Source of the DNA: Bacteroidales bacterium
GTDB lineage: Bacteria; Bacteroidota; Bacteroidia; Bacteroidales; UBA12077
Length of the DNA: 5,457 nucleotides
Assembly: GCA_030600625.1 (NCBI GenBank)
Contig: JAUVLS010000121.1
Location: 1 to 5,457 of the forward strand
Direction: 5' to 3'
In this document: in pieces, positions 4,828 to 5,457 of the stretch
Position numbering within the stretch: the stretch's first letter is position 1
Layout of the letters: each line of letters opens with the position of its first letter
Program-made: the position numbers and the translations under genes
Notes under the pieces: generated by a model
Told to the model about the DNA's origin: nothing
Database searches by the model: none
What the model saw: the letters and a program-made list of their open reading frames with translations, nothing else

Positions 4828-5301
4828 TTATAACGAAATCTCAATAATCTCGAACTCCATTTTCCCTGAAGGAACCTCTACTTCGGCCACATCACCAACC
4901 TTCTTGCCTAACAAACCTTTTGCAATAGGAGTATTTATAGACATTTTTCCTTCTTTTAAATTTGCCTCGCTATCTGAAACAATGGTATACTCCATTATTG
5001 CACCATTCTTTTTATTCTTGATTTTAACCTTATTTAAAATCTGAACCGTTGAAGTATCTAATTTTGATTGATCTAAAATTCTTGAATTTGCTAAAGTGTC
5101 TTTTAATTTACTAATCTTCATTTCCAACATTCCCTGTGCTTCTTTTGCAGCATCATATTCAGCATTTTCAGATAAATCACCTTTATCTCGTGCCTCTGCT
5201 ATTTGCTGGGAAATCTTTGGTCTTTCAACAGTCTCTAATTGTTCTAATTCCTTCATTAATCTTTCTAACCCCTGTTCTGTAACGTAAGAAACTTTTGCCA
5301 T
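4828..5301 (-). CDS. greA: Transcription elongation factor GreA (157 aa)
   Basis: GreA enters the secondary channel of RNA polymerase and triggers cleavage of the 3' end of RNA in backtracked complexes, restarting stalled elongation. The N-terminal coiled coil covers about residues 8-75, starting YVTEQGLERLMKELEQL. Its acidic tip is at GDLSENAEYD (41-50), with Asp42 and Glu45 in the places of the metal-coordinating Asp41/Glu44 of E. coli GreA. The C-terminal FKBP-like domain (about 82-157) contains the conserved TPIAKGLLGKKVGD (124-137), and the protein ends in a strand, MEFEIIEISL. Length matches the usual 158 residues. The ATG at 5299-5301 gives the normal N-terminus MAKVSYVTEQG. It is first in an operon with the HIT gene. 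The predicted leader is about 80 nt and starts with a strong hairpin (5349-5382), which suggests control at transcript level. Confidence 0.97.
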   Translation of the reverse strand: MAKVSYVTEQGLERLMKELEQLETVERPKISQQIAEARDKGDLSENAEYDAAKEAQGMLEMKISKLKDTLANSRILDQSKLDTSTVQILNKVKIKNKKNGAIMEYTIVSDSEANLKEGKMSINTPIAKGLLGKKVGDVAEVEVPSGKMEFEIIEISL

Positions 5302-5348
5302 TGTATTTACATTTTTAAATTTATGCTTTAAGCATCTATCAATAAATA

Positions 5349-5382
5349 AAGAAGAATTCCAAACCTGTTCGGAATTCTTCTT
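5349..5382 (-). promoter_or_regulatory. Hairpin at the start of the predicted greA leader (possible attenuator)
   Basis: A perfect 12-bp stem, AAGAAGAATTCC with GGAATTCTTCTT, has a 10-nt loop (5361-5370). On the minus strand it is followed by TATTTATT, a T-rich stretch like a weak intrinsic terminator. It lies between the predicted greA promoter (-7 at 5390-5397) and the greA start codon. It could terminate most greA transcripts early, stabilise the mRNA 5' end, or simply be the terminator of an unseen gene to the right. Confidence 0.6.
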
Positions 5383-5389
5383 GTGTTTG

Positions 5390-5422
5390 CAAATTTAAAT
5401 AAAAAAATTTATAAACACACAA
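5390..5422 (-). promoter_or_regulatory. Predicted promoter of the greA-HIT operon
   Basis: On the minus strand the -7 element TAAATTTG (5397-5390) matches TAnnTTTG, and a TTG (5422-5420) lies 22 nt upstream, slightly longer than the optimal 19-21 nt. It is the only full -7 match between the greA ATG and about 5430. Transcription would start near 5384, giving a leader of about 80 nt. Confidence 0.5.
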
Positions 5423-5457
5423 TATTTATTGTTCGATATTTTTTTAACTTGCTGTTT

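Noticed and set aside
5096..5287. A 63-codon + strand reading frame opposite greA
   Set aside because: It is antisense to the conserved GreA coiled coil, with no promoter and no recognisable product.
5323..5335. Small palindrome ATGCTT-T-AAGCAT just upstream of greA
   Set aside because: A single-base centre leaves only a short, weak stem. It could be chance in AT-rich DNA, and there is nothing to tie it to control of translation.

Overview
The window looks like a chromosomal segment from a member of the Bacteroidota. It is AT-rich, and its promoters match the phylum's TTG/TTTG ... TAnnTTTG pattern rather than the E. coli -35/-10 pattern. Start codons lack convincing Shine-Dalgarno sequences. 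The TonB protein has the C-terminal domain layout common in this phylum. I cannot fix the genus from the sequence.

Layout, left to right. (1) 1-564, +: the C-terminal part of aspartate-semialdehyde dehydrogenase, cut by the window edge. (2) 654-1230, +: a promoter and a two-gene toxin-antitoxin (TA) module with a ParE/RelE-like toxin. (3) 1338-1440: a terminator-like palindrome followed by a doublet of two inverted 25-nt hairpin units, resembling a REPIN. (4) 2658-1465, -: the ribosome-associated GTPase HflX. (5) 2775-3380, +: two dyads, a near-consensus promoter and a second, unrelated TA module with a RelE-like toxin. (6) 3385-3409: a bidirectional terminator shared with the convergent tonB-like gene (4114-3437, -). 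(7) 4115-4360: non-coding DNA with two GC-rich hairpins. (8) 5422-4361, -: a greA-HIT family operon ending in a long terminator palindrome and preceded by a promoter with a hairpin at the very start of the predicted leader.

The genes are mostly housekeeping: lysine/threonine/methionine precursor synthesis, rescue of stalled ribosomes (HflX), rescue of stalled RNA polymerase (GreA), nucleotide hydrolysis (HIT) and energised outer-membrane uptake (TonB). Two TA modules lie on either side of hflX. No complete novel system is evident. The most interesting signals are non-coding: the REPIN-like doublet, whose arms differ only by compensatory base-pair swaps; a palindrome family with two members 3 kb apart; paired dyads before the second TA module; and a terminator-like hairpin directly after the greA promoter.
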